A DNA stretch of 29,054 bases, taken from positions 1-29,054 of IMG/VR virus record IMGVR_UViG_3300033388_002352; one strand, given 5' to 3'. Position numbers and translations under genes: made by a program. The notes beneath the pieces are model-generated. The model was not told where the DNA came from. It was given only the letters and a program-made list of their open reading frames with translations, and ran no database searches. The stretch's first letter is position 1; each line of letters starts with the position of its first letter. Positions 1 to 5,869 of this stretch are shown here, one piece after another. Origin of the DNA: a virus.

Positions 1-211
1 CGTTTAGATACATGGTTCCAATTGTTTCCGGGAACGCCTCATTATCTCCATCTACATAACTGTGCTCTGTCATAAACATTCCAAGCGTGGTTTTATCTTT
101 ATCCCCCGTCTCTCTTAAAATCCCTTGCTTCATTGACGAAGCGTTTTTATATATCTTAAGATTTATTTTCCATTTGCAGTCTTTAACTATGTCGAACACA
201 TATGCTTTCAC
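1..211 (-). CDS. Unidentified protein, N-terminal part (cut by window edge)
   Basis: About 70 codons of an open frame run off the left edge of the window, so the C-terminus is missing. The start is taken as GTG at 211 because AGGGG lies just upstream and because GTGA overlaps the stop codon of the preceding gene, a common arrangement for translational coupling. The visible N-terminus begins VKAYVFDIVKDCKWKINLKI and continues with a charged, soluble-looking sequence. There is no signal peptide or membrane segment. It is the last visible gene of the leftward early operon that contains the methyltransferase. No family is recognised, and the function is unknown. Confidence 0.6.
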   Translation of the reverse strand, partial: MKAYVFDIVKDCKWKINLKIYKNASSMKQGILRETGDKDKTTLGMFMTEHSYVDGDNEAFPETIGTMYLN

Positions 212-396
212 GCCCTTCCCCTTTGCACTTTAAATATAACCCACAGCAAACTATACCGCCCCGGATATATAGGTCGGTTCAGAAAATACCACTGCACACC
301 TGCGCCGCCTCCGATCTCCCATAGCTCCCACGTCCAAAATAGAAAGCGCCTGAATTCTTTTGTTGCGCTACAGAGTATTGCTGTTTTGTCAGTCAT
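208..396 (-). CDS. Small hypothetical protein (62 aa)
   Basis: The start at 396 (MTDKTAIL) is preferred over the longer open frame reaching 513, because AAGGG sits 7 nt upstream of 396 and the extra N-terminus would lie wholly inside the methyltransferase gene. With this start the gene overlaps the methyltransferase end by 8 bp and the next gene by 4 bp, matching the spacing of its neighbours. The product is rich in Trp and aromatic residues (WTWELWEIGGG) and basic at the C-terminus, with no clear membrane helix. I recognise no family. It is probably a small phage early protein, and could be a chance frame, though it fills an otherwise empty 180 bp. Confidence 0.5.
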   Translation of the reverse strand: MTDKTAILCSATKEFRRFLFWTWELWEIGGGAGVQWYFLNRPIYPGRYSLLWVIFKVQRGRA

Positions 397-1042
397 AAAC
401 CAACCCTTGTATCTCATCGCTCCCAAATAAATCACCCTGCGAAATATGCCGTTTAAATCTCGCCTCTTGCGCTTCAAAATAATCCTTGTCGAGCTCGCAA
501 CCCTCAAGGTCAAAGCCTAAATCGTGGCAGGCTATGCGGATTGAACCGCTGCCGATGTGGGAATCGAAAATTGACTGTCCGGGTTTTCCGTAGTTTTTTA
601 GGAGCCATTTGTAGAGGGCTACGGGTTTCTGGCAAGGATTTATCTTTCCCTTATAATCTCCATTAGCAAGTGGGTCGTGTTTAAATATCCTTACATTCTC
701 ATTAAAACTTGTCCATGCAAGTTCAGCCTCGGCATATGTCCGGTTTTTAAACCCCTCACCTTTATCCCATATCAAAAAGCATCTTGTCGGTGGGAGTAAA
801 AAATAATTACCGCCCCATATTATTTGATTCTGTGTAATCCTTGATAGTTCCGCAAAATATAACTCGTCAGGAATTGACTTGTCCCAATTCTTAATGTCAT
901 GTTTACGCTTTTCTCCCTTTTTCCTTCCCATGTTCATGTTTATGTCAATCCCATAAGGCGGATCACAAATTCCTAAATCGTAATACTTATCAGGAACCGT
1001 TTTCATAAACTCTTGGCAGTCAATCAGGTGTATCCTATTCAT
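389..1042 (-). CDS. DNA N6-adenine (or N4-cytosine) methyltransferase, beta type
   Basis: The 217-aa product is an S-adenosylmethionine-dependent DNA methyltransferase that modifies an amino group in duplex DNA. The catalytic motif IV, DPPYGI, is at residues 27-32. The AdoMet-binding motif I, FDSHIGSGS, is near residues 159-167, followed by GCELDKDYF. The order IV, then a variable recognition region, then I is that of the beta class. The start at 1042 is chosen because GGAGG lies 10 nt upstream; upstream extension would run through the HNH gene. It overlaps that gene by 8 bp. No specificity subunit is seen. In phages such enzymes usually protect phage DNA from host restriction or alter regulation. 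The recognition sequence cannot be predicted. Confidence 0.9.
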   Translation of the reverse strand: MNRIHLIDCQEFMKTVPDKYYDLGICDPPYGIDINMNMGRKKGEKRKHDIKNWDKSIPDELYFAELSRITQNQIIWGGNYFLLPPTRCFLIWDKGEGFKNRTYAEAELAWTSFNENVRIFKHDPLANGDYKGKINPCQKPVALYKWLLKNYGKPGQSIFDSHIGSGSIRIACHDLGFDLEGCELDKDYFEAQEARFKRHISQGDLFGSDEIQGLVYD

Positions 1043-1328
1043 TCGCCAACATCCTCCGCACATACCGAGCATGTTCAGCCTCGTGTGATCTGCCGCAAGC
1101 AAGCGAGGCATTGCAACTGATCGAGCAGGCAGACTTTAAATTGTATTCAGAATGGATTATGTGTTTTCCGTATTTCTTCAGGTTCGCTTTTGACTTGCTC
1201 ACGATATGAGCCAATTGACTTGACCCGTATAGCCTAATGCTTACACCGCAAGCCTGACAGGTGTAATTATCCCGTTCAAATATCGCCTCCCGTTTTTCGG
1301 TTGCTTCAAACTTTTCTTTGTCTGTCAT
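1035..1328 (-). CDS. HNH endonuclease-like protein
   Basis: This 97-aa protein has the pattern of an HNH nuclease with a four-cysteine zinc site: CQAC at residues 24-27, the catalytic-type His in LAHI (41), Asn 63 in the following helix region, and C68 with C72 (CSISCN). The length suits a stand-alone HNH domain. AGGAG lies 8 nt ahead of the ATG. It sits immediately upstream of, and overlaps, the DNA methyltransferase gene, so both should be made from one transcript. It could be a nicking or cleaving enzyme for phage DNA, part of a restriction-like pair, or a structural zinc protein that has lost activity. The fold assignment is fairly sure, the role is not. Confidence 0.75.
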   Translation of the reverse strand: MTDKEKFEATEKREAIFERDNYTCQACGVSIRLYGSSQLAHIVSKSKANLKKYGKHIIHSEYNLKSACSISCNASLACGRSHEAEHARYVRRMLANE

Positions 1329-1575
1329 TTATTTCACTCCTGATTTTTTCAGCAAGTACGTACATCAGCACCCAATCAAAAGCTATCTCATCGCCGTCTT
1401 CATATTCATCAGGGTCATTATTAACCATGCACCCATACTTGCACAGCTCAGTTTTTTCTTTTTTTGTCCACCCTTCATATAAAGAGTCGTCTACATCATA
1501 ACACCCGTGATTGCTAAATTCATCGCTTGCCAAATCCAATAAGTCTGCAACTAATTTTAATTCTTTACCTGTCAT
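1306..1575 (-). CDS. Hypothetical acidic protein (89 aa)
   Basis: A soluble, strongly acidic product (many D and E, for example NNDPDEYEDGDE near residues 52-63). GAGGCGAG precedes the ATG at a good distance. It overlaps the HNH gene by 23 bp and the upstream gene by 11 bp, so it is embedded in the leftward early operon. I recognise no domain. Acidic small early phage proteins are sometimes DNA mimics that inhibit host nucleases or restriction enzymes; that is only a possibility and nothing in the sequence proves it. Confidence 0.65.
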   Translation of the reverse strand: MTGKELKLVADLLDLASDEFSNHGCYDVDDSLYEGWTKKEKTELCKYGCMVNNDPDEYEDGDEIAFDWVLMYVLAEKIRSEINDRQRKV

Positions 1576-1831
1576 TTGCTCGCCTCATTCTTAATTCATA
1601 TTCATCTTCGGTTTCTATCATGTAATTAAGTTTAACAAAAGGCATTTCATATTCGCCCAAGGAAATATTCCCAACTCTCAAGTTAAACGTTACCGGCTTG
1701 TCCTCTTCTTTATATTGAACCATACTAACCGTGATTTCATCGTTGTAATCAAGTGGTCCAATCCCGCACATTTCTATTCCTTTTGCATTCTTGCTGATTG
1801 CCTCCAATAAATTCTTTACTGTTAATTTCAT
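1565..1831 (-). CDS. Hypothetical protein (88 aa)
   Basis: A small soluble protein beginning MKLTVKNLLEAI, preceded by GAGAGGATGGA. It has an alternating hydrophobic pattern (EITVSMVQY, VTFNLRVGNISL) suggesting a beta-rich fold, then an acidic C-terminus. It overlaps its upstream neighbour by 4 bp (ATGA). It belongs to the same leftward operon as the methyltransferase and HNH genes. No family or function is recognised. Confidence 0.65.
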   Translation of the reverse strand: MKLTVKNLLEAISKNAKGIEMCGIGPLDYNDEITVSMVQYKEEDKPVTFNLRVGNISLGEYEMPFVKLNYMIETEDEYELRMRRANDR

Positions 1832-2109
1832 TCCATCCTCTCCGCTATTTCCTTAACCCGATCCTCATCCTTGTGTAGAACGTGAAACTTGATATTGTCG
1901 TTCCCCCCTGCCCTTTCGAAAAACGTATCAGCCGCTATGTCAAAATGTTTTCTGACAAACGTTTTTAGAATAGGGTGCATCTTACACCCATCTATGTACT
2001 CATCAAGCAAATTGCAGAAACTTGTAAAAGCAAGTTCATAAATCGCCTTCGCTGCTGCTGCTTTCGTGAGCGATGTTTTACGCTCACCCTGTTCAAGTTG
2101 TATTCCCAT
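1828..2109 (-). CDS. Hypothetical helical protein (93 aa)
   Basis: The open frame extends to 2202, but the start at 2109 (MGIQLEQGERKTS) is chosen: AAGGAG sits 6 nt before it, and starting there removes an 83-bp overlap with the upstream gene, whose stop is at 2120. The product looks all-helical (SLTKAAAAKAIYELAFTSFC) and soluble, with a charged C-terminus. There is no recognisable domain. It sits between the cysteine-rich gene and the 88-aa gene in the leftward early operon. Confidence 0.65.
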   Translation of the reverse strand: MGIQLEQGERKTSLTKAAAAKAIYELAFTSFCNLLDEYIDGCKMHPILKTFVRKHFDIAADTFFERAGGNDNIKFHVLHKDEDRVKEIAERME

Positions 2110-2119
2110 GTGTTGCTCC

Positions 2120-2371
2120 TTAGAATAATTCATCCTGTTTTGATTCTGAGATAGGTATCTCAAGTTCTTTTGTAAACTCTCTGAACATCTCACAAGTTCC
2201 ATCGTTCTTTACAAGGTCATTTAAAATATTTGTTGCTACGCTGTTTCCACATGCCTCATAGTTGTAGTTCATTTGAACGCACGCAATCGGGCAAGGCTCT
2301 TCACCAAAGATGCATTGTTCACATTGTTCAGCAAAACACATGCCTTCTGATCCGTTTGAAAAATATGCCAT
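2120..2371 (-). CDS. Cysteine-rich small protein (83 aa), first gene of the leftward operon
   Basis: Seven cysteines fall in the first 60 residues (C12, C17, C20, C27, C31, C41, C60). The spacing CxxxxCxxC followed by CPIAC resembles a metal-binding or disulfide-rich module, but no known zinc-finger or ferredoxin pattern fits exactly. There is no signal peptide, so a cytoplasmic metal site is more likely than disulfides. AAGGAG lies 6 nt before the ATG. It is the first gene after a strong minus-strand promoter (TTGACT, 17 bp, TACAAT) and so should be expressed early. Function unknown. Confidence 0.7.
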   Translation of the reverse strand: MAYFSNGSEGMCFAEQCEQCIFGEEPCPIACVQMNYNYEACGNSVATNILNDLVKNDGTCEMFREFTKELEIPISESKQDELF

Positions 2372-2392
2372 AAAAACTCCTTTTTATTTTAC

Positions 2393-2428
2393 TTGCTTTA
2401 TTGTATGTTGTATGGTAGGATAAGTCAA
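2393..2428. promoter_or_regulatory. Overlapping divergent promoters with a shared operator-like motif
   Basis: On the minus strand, TTGACT (2428-2423), a 17-bp spacer and TACAAT (2405-2400) form a near-consensus sigma70-type promoter for the leftward operon. On the plus strand, TTGCTT (2393-2398), 17 bp and TAGGAT (2416-2421) form a weaker promoter for the recombination operon. The two footprints overlap almost completely, so RNA polymerase could occupy only one at a time. The motif ACCATACAA lies inside both, at 2416-2408 on the minus strand, and recurs at 4730, 5156 and 5254. A repressor bound there would block both directions. Confidence 0.6.
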
Positions 2429-2450
2429 GAATTATTTTTAAGGAGTGAAT

Positions 2451-3194
2451 ATGAAGATTGAAATTGAAGATGACAAGCAGATTGAATTAGTTGACGAACA
2501 AAAAGATGTTGTGCCGGTTGCTGCAGGTGCCGACCTTGTAGCTATCGCCCTCGGTAGCGGTGTAACCGATGTCGAAACACTGAAAGCCCTGATTGAAATG
2601 AAAAACGGTGAAGAGGACCGGAAAGCCAAAAGGGAATTTGATTTACACTTTGCTGAGATGCAGGCGGAGTTTACACCGATAAAACGGAACAAAAAAAGTG
2701 ACAAAGGAATGTACGCCCCTGTCGATGAATTGCAGAAACAGTACAACCCTATTATTACAAAGCACGGCTTTTCTTATACATGGGATGAACTTGAAAAAGA
2801 GGGAGGCGCACTTGACATCGTGCTGACTATTTCAGGATACGGCCATTCAAAAACAAATCACAAACTGCTTCCTGAATATATCCCGGACAAAGGCGGACAA
2901 TCAGGAAAGCCTATTATGAACGTGCTGCAGGCAGAGGGAACCCGGACAACATACGGACAGCGGTATACGTTTAAAAATGGGTTCGGGATTACTGAGTCTG
3001 ATACTGATACAGATGGCGGCATGTCATATGAGGACGGAGTGGAATACAGCACAGACATTCAGGCAATACGCACCGTAATACCGGAACAGCTACCGGAACT
3101 TTTTACAATGCTCTGGAAAAAACATGCTACTGACAAAGTAGCACGGGAAATTATGGGCAGAGAGAAAGACAAGCGGAAAAAGGAATTGAAATGA
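2451..3194 (+). CDS. erf: ERF-family single-strand annealing protein
   Basis: The 247-aa product matches the ERF superfamily of phage recombinases, which anneal complementary single strands and serve phage DNA recombination and repair. The family signature is visible in the middle: FAEMQAEFTPIKRN, then MYAPVDELQKQYNPIITKHG, FSYTW, and RTTYGQRYTFKNGFGI near residues 165-180. The C-terminal 60 residues are charged and basic (KDKRKKELK). The start is ATG at 2451 with AAGGAG 5 nt upstream; the GTG at 2445 lies within that ribosome site. It overlaps the exonuclease gene by ATGA, and exonuclease plus annealing protein is the classic two-component recombination pair. Confidence 0.9.
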   Translation: MKIEIEDDKQIELVDEQKDVVPVAAGADLVAIALGSGVTDVETLKALIEMKNGEEDRKAKREFDLHFAEMQAEFTPIKRNKKSDKGMYAPVDELQKQYNPIITKHGFSYTWDELEKEGGALDIVLTISGYGHSKTNHKLLPEYIPDKGGQSGKPIMNVLQAEGTRTTYGQRYTFKNGFGITESDTDTDGGMSYEDGVEYSTDIQAIRTVIPEQLPELFTMLWKKHATDKVAREIMGREKDKRKKELK

Positions 3195-3814
3195 TTATCA
3201 GGGATATTGAACAAGGGTCAAGCGAGTGGCTGCAGCTCCGTGTAAGCTGCGTTACTTCTTCCCAACTGTGGCGGATAATGCCGGGCAAAAGAGGCTATCT
3301 AAAAGAGCGTGAAAATTATATGGCAGAACTTGCATGTGAAAAGATCACAGGCTTACCGTATGAGCATTTTGTTACCGCTGACATGGAGCGTGGCTCTGAT
3401 CTTGAGTTTTTAGCACGTTCCGCATACGAAGCAAAAACAGGGATTATGGTTGAAGAAATCTGCATAGCTGAACATGATTCAATTCAAAACTTCAAGGGAT
3501 CTCCTGACGGCCTGATAACTGACGGAATAATTGAAATAAAAATGCCGAAAACTGCAAACCACTTTAAGACAATTACAACAGGCAATATTGATATGAAATA
3601 TATATATCAAATGCAGGGAAATATGATGTGCTGTAATGCCAAGGTTGCCGAGTTCATTTCATTTGATGACAGGGTTCCTGAACATTTACAATTGTTCATT
3701 GCCCGGGTTGACTATGATCCACAAATGGCATTAAACATTGATTCTGAAATCGAGAAATTCACCGCTGAATTGACAGCGATGATCGGGAAGTTAAATGAAA
3801 AGTGTTCCGATTAG
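3191..3814 (+). CDS. YqaJ/lambda-type alkaline exonuclease (PD-(D/E)XK)
   Basis: This 207-aa protein has the YqaJ viral recombinase layout: RDIEQGSSEWLQLR at the N-terminus, TSSQL near 22-26, ERGSDLE near 66-72, then GSPDG with D106, IEIKMPK with E115 and K117, and YIYQMQGNMM. Together D106, E115 and K117 form the metal-binding catalytic core of lambda-exonuclease-like enzymes, which resect one strand of duplex ends 5' to 3'. The length is usual for the family. Its start overlaps the ERF stop, so the two are probably co-translated and act together: resection followed by annealing. Confidence 0.92.
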   Translation: MIIRDIEQGSSEWLQLRVSCVTSSQLWRIMPGKRGYLKERENYMAELACEKITGLPYEHFVTADMERGSDLEFLARSAYEAKTGIMVEEICIAEHDSIQNFKGSPDGLITDGIIEIKMPKTANHFKTITTGNIDMKYIYQMQGNMMCCNAKVAEFISFDDRVPEHLQLFIARVDYDPQMALNIDSEIEKFTAELTAMIGKLNEKCSD

Positions 3815-4283
3815 AGGTACAGTAACAACAGGCACCCTGACTCTATATGGGGATGGGTGCCTCCATGTTTTATTCAGCGGCAGGTTTAAGGATCTGATCA
3901 TCGACGAGCTTACACAGCGAGGCATAAGCCCAAATTGTGCGCTTGAAATTACGGTTGATAAAGTGAACTCAAGCAAAACCGTAAAACAGAACAGCACATT
4001 CCATTTGCTGTGGGGTATCTATTGGAAATCCGGCCTTGCTTCTGACGTGTCAAAAACTGTTATGCGCAACCGGCTTAAATATGAATACGGTGTAACAGAA
4101 TACTTTGAAGCGAAAGACGGCACTGTTATAGCCACGCTGAAAAGCGTATCTGATTACACGCTGACAGAAGGTAGGCAGTTGATCTCCGGCACGATTGAGG
4201 AAATGCTTGTAATCGGTGTTAATGATCAGCGGTTCCAGGATATGGTCAAAGATTGGAATGAATATAAAAAGGAGTGGAAATGA
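3795..4283 (+). CDS. Unassigned recombination-operon protein, possibly NinB-like
   Basis: The 162-aa product overlaps the exonuclease end by 20 bp and ends in ATGA with the next small gene. After a beta-rich N-terminus (RGTVTTGTLTLYGDGCLHV) it has KQNSTFHLLWGIYW near residues 65-78, then a helical half ending KDWNEYKKEW. The QN.xFH.L pattern, the size and the position after ERF and exonuclease recall NinB-type recombination accessory proteins, but the match is weak. A single-stranded DNA-binding or junction-binding role would suit the operon; this is inference. Confidence 0.7.
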   Translation: MKSVPIRGTVTTGTLTLYGDGCLHVLFSGRFKDLIIDELTQRGISPNCALEITVDKVNSSKTVKQNSTFHLLWGIYWKSGLASDVSKTVMRNRLKYEYGVTEYFEAKDGTVIATLKSVSDYTLTEGRQLISGTIEEMLVIGVNDQRFQDMVKDWNEYKKEWK

Positions 4284-4384
4284 TAATTACATTAGCAAAG
4301 ATAACAGCCGGGATTATAGCAGGCGGCCTAGTAGTTGTGTTCTTCATGGCCTTCATAGATTATTGGTATAACCGAAAGTGTTAA
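4280..4384 (+). CDS. Single-pass membrane peptide (34 aa)
   Basis: A short gene with a strong AAGGAG 6 nt upstream, starting in the ATGA overlap with the preceding stop. It encodes a peptide of which residues 9-27 (TAGIIAGGLVVVFFMAFID) form a glycine-containing membrane helix, followed by YWYNRKC. Its last 32 bp overlap, tail to tail, the end of the convergent VRR-NUC gene. It is the last gene of the recombination operon. Its function is unknown; small membrane peptides made early by phages can act in superinfection exclusion or host inhibition, but no evidence here decides that. Confidence 0.6.
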   Translation: MIITLAKITAGIIAGGLVVVFFMAFIDYWYNRKC

Positions 4385-4706
4385 CGACCGCAGAAATGCC
4401 GGTATAATTCTTGATAGCTTTCTGCACATCTTCAACACTGCTGCACACTACAACACACTGGCCGCAATTGAAAAGATAGTCAAACATTTTTTTCTGTGAT
4501 TCGGATAGCTTTTCATCAGCCCGTTTTACCTCAATCCACATAATTAGATTCTTCCCAATCACAAGCAAGTCGGGCGTTCCCTTCTCACATAGGTGCATCC
4601 GCCCACCTCCGGCAGACTTGACAATGCCTGAGTTCATTCGGAAAACCTTGCACTTAATCAGTTCCAAATACGTGATAATGTCACGTTGAATTTCACTTTC
4701 GAGCAT
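4353..4706 (-). CDS. VRR-NUC domain nuclease
   Basis: The 117-aa protein is a compact PD-(D/E)XK nuclease of the VRR-NUC type. Visible elements in order are E5 in the first helix (ESEIQRDIITYL), RMNSG at 23-27, GTPD with D46, WIEVKR with E59 and K61, and LSESQ with Q71. These are the metal and scissile-phosphate contacts of the fold, and the length is typical of stand-alone phage VRR-NUC proteins, which act as structure-specific or Holliday-junction-type nucleases. GGGAGG precedes the ATG. It is transcribed against the recombination operon, and an ACCATACAA motif lies 24-32 bp upstream of its start. Confidence 0.9.
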   Translation of the reverse strand: MLESEIQRDIITYLELIKCKVFRMNSGIVKSAGGGRMHLCEKGTPDLLVIGKNLIMWIEVKRADEKLSESQKKMFDYLFNCGQCVVVCSSVEDVQKAIKNYTGISAVVNTFGYTNNL

Positions 4707-4729
4707 TTACATCCCTCCCGTATAACGGC

Positions 4730-4738
4730 ACCATACAA
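4730..4738 (+). promoter_or_regulatory. ACCATACAA operator-like motif upstream of the VRR-NUC gene
   Basis: Exact 9-mer copy of the motif found at 2416-2408 (minus strand) and 5254-5262 (plus strand). It lies just upstream of the VRR-NUC start, where a promoter would be expected, although no convincing -35/-10 pair is visible here. A nearby imperfect palindrome, ACCAC and GTGGT at 4766-4784, may be related. The call rests on repetition and position. Confidence 0.4.
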
Positions 4739-4803
4739 TCTAATGCCACTGTTTTGCATATTCATACCACCCATATATAGTGGTGTCTTAAATAGCCCTC
4801 ACG

Positions 4804-4858
4804 CACGCCCGTAACTCTATACGCTGTAACGAGTTACATCCTGCGGCGTGTTACGCTG
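4804..4858. repeat. Nested palindromes and iteron-like repeats in the 4707-4926 intergenic block
   Basis: This non-coding stretch is densely structured. CACGCC (4804-4809) pairs with GGCGTG (4845-4850). GTAACTC (4811-4817) pairs with GAGTTAC (4831-4837). TGTAACGAGTTACA (4825-4838) is a perfect 14-bp palindrome, apart from its GA centre. The hexamer TACGCT occurs at 4820, 4852 and 4876, and inverted at 4888-4893. Such repeats suit an initiator- or regulator-binding site or a replication origin; the flanking nuclease and RHH genes fit either. No coding frame with a ribosome site is present here. Confidence 0.5.
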
Positions 4859-4864
4859 CACACA

Positions 4865-4908
4865 AACACCTCGGGTACGCTATATGTAGCGTAGGAAGGG
4901 TGTTTTTT
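4865..4908 (+). terminator. Rho-independent terminator-like hairpin
   Basis: The inner stem TACGCTA (4876-4882) and TAGCGTA (4887-4893) encloses TATG. The outer arms AACACC (4865-4870) and GGTGTT (4899-4904) extend it across a mismatched segment, and six T follow (4903-4908). On the plus strand it could stop read-through from the recombination operon. On the minus strand it lies just after the RHH gene and could end that transcript, though its U-run is poorer. It shares its inner stem with the TACGCT repeats. Confidence 0.55.
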
Positions 4909-4926
4909 GTGGTGAAAAACCCACGA

Positions 4927-5160
4927 CTATTCCAGCCATTCACCTACATCCATGCCCTGCTCAGCAAGGCGGCCTATCAATGCAAGCCGGACAAACTCGG
5001 TAATTGTCCCACCCCTATAGGCGCACTCGGAGTCTTGTTTCGCCATGAGTTTTACAGCCTCTTTTAACCTCGGCTCCAGTAATGCGCTAACGTGCGCAAG
5101 TTCACTCTGTCTCTTTATCCATCTTGTATATGCGTTTTCTTCCATACAGTATGATACCAT
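4927..5160 (-). CDS. Ribbon-helix-helix (CopG/Arc-type) DNA-binding regulator
   Basis: The 77-aa product fits the ribbon-helix-helix fold: a short strand (HVSALLEP, residues 24-31), helix 1 (RLKEAVKLMAKQ), a longer loop with SECAYRGG, and helix 2 (TITEFVRLALIGRLAEQG). Such proteins bind DNA as dimers, inserting the paired strands into the major groove of short repeats. The start at 5160 has only a weak AAGG 10 nt upstream; MEENAY at 5145 is an alternative. Half-sites CATAC, GTATG and CATAC (5143-5162) overlap its start codon, suggesting autoregulation. The same ACCATACA word lies in the promoters at 2393-2428 and 5249-5277. Confidence 0.7.
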   Translation of the reverse strand: MVSYCMEENAYTRWIKRQSELAHVSALLEPRLKEAVKLMAKQDSECAYRGGTITEFVRLALIGRLAEQGMDVGEWLE

Positions 5161-5163
5161 ACA
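5143..5163. promoter_or_regulatory. CATAC/GTATG half-site cluster at the RHH gene start
   Basis: Three alternating half-sites, CATAC (5143-5147), GTATG (5149-5153) and CATAC (5158-5162), span the first codons of the RHH gene, and ACCATACA is at 5156-5163. Closely spaced half-sites are typical RHH operators. A further inverted repeat, ACTAC and GTAGT (5181-5201), lies just upstream near a possible minus-strand -10 (TATACA). Overlap of the operator with the coding start is consistent with autorepression. Confidence 0.45.
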
Positions 5164-5248
5164 TTTTCAGCCTTGTAAACACTACATATTTGTATAGTAG
5201 TTATTTTTAAAAAAAGTGCGAATTCGGGGAAATAACTACAACATTTTC

Positions 5249-5277
5249 TTGCTACCATACAATATCCGTGGTACACT
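5249..5277 (+). promoter_or_regulatory. Promoter with operator-like motif for the small-gene operon
   Basis: TTGCTA (5249-5254), a 17-bp spacer and TACACT (5272-5277) form a plausible promoter 31 bp ahead of the 5309 start. ACCATACAA (5254-5262) begins at the end of the -35 box, and TACCA (5253-5257) pairs with TGGTA (5269-5273) as an inverted repeat across the promoter. The layout mirrors 2393-2428, where the same motif overlaps the promoter core. Confidence 0.5.
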
Positions 5278-5308
5278 GATATTAGGTTAAAGATAAGGAG
5301 TTTACAGG

Positions 5309-5638
5309 ATGACTAAATTAAACGGAACAGAAAAACAGATTGAATGGGCTAATGCTATTAGAGATACTATGTTAAACGGATATAAAAAACAGGGATATAC
5401 AGTGCAAGAGGGGATTGCTCAATTATTAAGCAGGGCTGAAAATGATTTGAATGATTACAGAGAATATGCAAAAGACCCAACCGAAAAAATCACTGATGAA
5501 GAAATATCATCCCGTGAAACCAGGGTTTTGGTTGTTACTGAATTAAAATCAGAGATTGAAAACAATGATTCAGCAGCATGGTTTATTGACCATAAAGCAC
5601 CAATGTTTTTGACTAACGAAATCAATAAAAGGAGTTAA
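5309..5638 (+). CDS. Hypothetical protein, EKQIEWA family (109 aa)
   Basis: AAGGAG is 8 nt before the ATG. The N-terminus LNGTEKQIEWANAIRD and the C-terminal AAWFIDHK resemble a widespread bacterial and phage family of small proteins with a TEKQIxWAxxIR start and an ASWWIDNR-type end, for which I know no function. The protein is helical and charged. It is the first gene of the rightward small-gene operon, directly after the promoter with the ACCATACAA motif, so it is likely made early and under the same control as the recombination genes. Confidence 0.75.
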   Translation: MTKLNGTEKQIEWANAIRDTMLNGYKKQGYTVQEGIAQLLSRAENDLNDYREYAKDPTEKITDEEISSRETRVLVVTELKSEIENNDSAAWFIDHKAPMFLTNEINKRS

Positions 5639-5641
5639 CAA

Positions 5642-5839
5642 ATGAAATACATTATTGGATTAGGAACATGTAACGGTGAAGAAGAACAATTTTCAGCATG
5701 GATGCAGAACAGAGAGCCGAAGCTTGACATTGAAATCAAGAATACAAATTTAACTGGTCTGTTTGACGAAAACAACAACAGCGTTGATGAGGGTGAATAT
5801 TTCGGATACTACCCATGGGATAAATACTGTAACAGATAA
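5642..5839 (+). CDS. Hypothetical acidic protein (65 aa)
   Basis: Starts 3 bp after the upstream stop with AAGGAG in place. It is an acidic, Asn-rich soluble protein (NNNSVDEGEYFGYYPWDKYC). The pattern GTCNGEEEQF followed by an acidic body is not one I recognise. It is a member of the rightward operon of small early-type genes. A DNA-mimic or inhibitor role is possible for such proteins, but nothing decides it. Confidence 0.65.
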   Translation: MKYIIGLGTCNGEEEQFSAWMQNREPKLDIEIKNTNLTGLFDENNNSVDEGEYFGYYPWDKYCNR

Positions 5840-5869
5840 AATCACTCTGAAGAGATCTGAATGATCGAA

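Noticed and set aside
417-513. N-terminal extension of the 208-396 gene
   Set aside because: It would lie wholly in the methyltransferase gene, and the AAGGG site supports the start at 396.
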